A stretch of 5,113 bases of DNA from Gammaproteobacteria bacterium. Lineage in GTDB: Bacteria; Pseudomonadota; Gammaproteobacteria; Pseudomonadales; Pseudohongiellaceae. Position 1 is the first letter of the stretch, and each line of letters begins with the position of its first letter. The notes below the pieces were generated by a model. The model had not been told where the DNA came from. It saw only the letters and a program-made list of their open reading frames with translations, and ran no database searches. A program made the translations under genes and the position numbers. Positions 4,941-5,113 of the stretch are shown one piece after another. The stretch is taken from contig JAESUV010000164.1 in NCBI GenBank assembly GCA_016762975.1, positions 5,327 to 10,439 of the forward strand, in the 5' to 3' direction.

Positions 4941-5113
4941 GCATTTTTTGCGGCGGCGTCCAGCTTCGCAGAAGCACAGCCTTCGCTTAGTACATAGAAT
5001 AGGGGATCATAACCAAATCCGTTCTCGCCTTCTTCGCAAAACAGTATGCGTCCTTCCCAAGTGCCCTGACATATTAAGGGCATTGGGTCCTTGGCGTGTC
5101 GCATATAGGCTAT
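4880..5113 (-). CDS. rdgB: RdgB, XTP/dITP pyrophosphatase (partial, C-terminal 77 residues)
   Basis: Ham1/RdgB house-cleaning nucleotidase, which hydrolyses dITP, XTP and related deaminated purine nucleotides to the monophosphate plus pyrophosphate, keeping them out of DNA. Cytoplasmic. Seen: IAYMRHAKDPMPLICQGTWE, then ENGFGYDPLFYVLSEG with the substrate-binding GFGYDP.F motif, then KNAISHRGQALAQLL with the SHRG base-recognition motif, ending CWNSHH and TAA. The order and spacing match the last third of E. coli RdgB. The reading frame continues past the window end (IAY precedes the first internal Met), so that Met is not the start. The stop at 4882-4880 overlaps the remnant hemW start by 22 bases. 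The living hemW now lies 4.4 kb further downstream, beyond the nir block. Confidence 0.95.
   Translation of the reverse strand: MAYMRHAKDPMPLICQGTWEGRILFCEEGENGFGYDPLFYVLSEGCASAKLDAAAKNAISHRGQALAQLLKCWNSHH

Noticed and set aside
1..5113. CRISPR array, tRNA, rRNA, transposase or integrase
   Set aside because: There are no regularly spaced repeats, no cloverleaf-like segments and no frame with recombinase motifs; the only sizeable repeat is the two-copy junction duplication.

Overview
The window suggests a proteobacterium, most likely a gammaproteobacterium, of moderate GC. The reason is that both ends carry halves of the housekeeping pair rdgB-hemW, and the HemW and RdgB residues that can be read are very close to the enterobacterial and pseudomonad forms. 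All convincing genes are on the minus strand, so transcription runs from right to left.

Layout in transcription order: (i) 5113-4880 is the 3' end of rdgB (XTP/dITP pyrophosphatase). (ii) 4879-4253 is about 600 bases with no gene. It begins with a dead copy of the hemW 5' end and finishes with the promoter/operator region of nirK. (iii) 4252-1144 is a compact periplasmic redox operon: copper nitrite reductase NirK, a diheme cytochrome c, a monoheme cytochrome c, and a two-domain multicopper oxidase of the NcgA/blue copper oxidase kind. (iv) 1043-618 is nsrR, encoding an Rrf2-family Fe-S sensor of nitric oxide. (v) 500-1 is the 5' part of hemW (radical-SAM heme chaperone), which runs off the window.

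The gene content matches the nirK/ncgABC cluster plus nsrR known from Nitrosomonas, but the order differs: nirK is first here and the oxidase last. The likely logic is that nitrite is reduced to NO in the periplasm by NirK using electrons carried by the small c-type cytochromes. The multicopper oxidase is the oxidative or protective partner. NO destroys the NsrR cluster and releases the operon. A good ATGTAT-N5-ATACAT operator with the 8-1-8 architecture of NsrR sites lies at the nirK promoter.

The most striking feature is not a gene. About 112 bases spanning the ancestral rdgB/hemW overlap occur twice, at 428-539 and 4830-4940, as a direct repeat of roughly 85% identity. The repeats flank the whole nirK-nsrR block. 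Each copy keeps one living gene end and one dead one. The left copy has the working hemW start and an orphan rdgB tail. The right copy has the working rdgB tail and a hemW start killed by a nonsense change and a one-base deletion. This is a scar of insertion of a roughly 4.4-kb nitrite/NO cassette into the rdgB-hemW junction. No integrase or transposase is visible.
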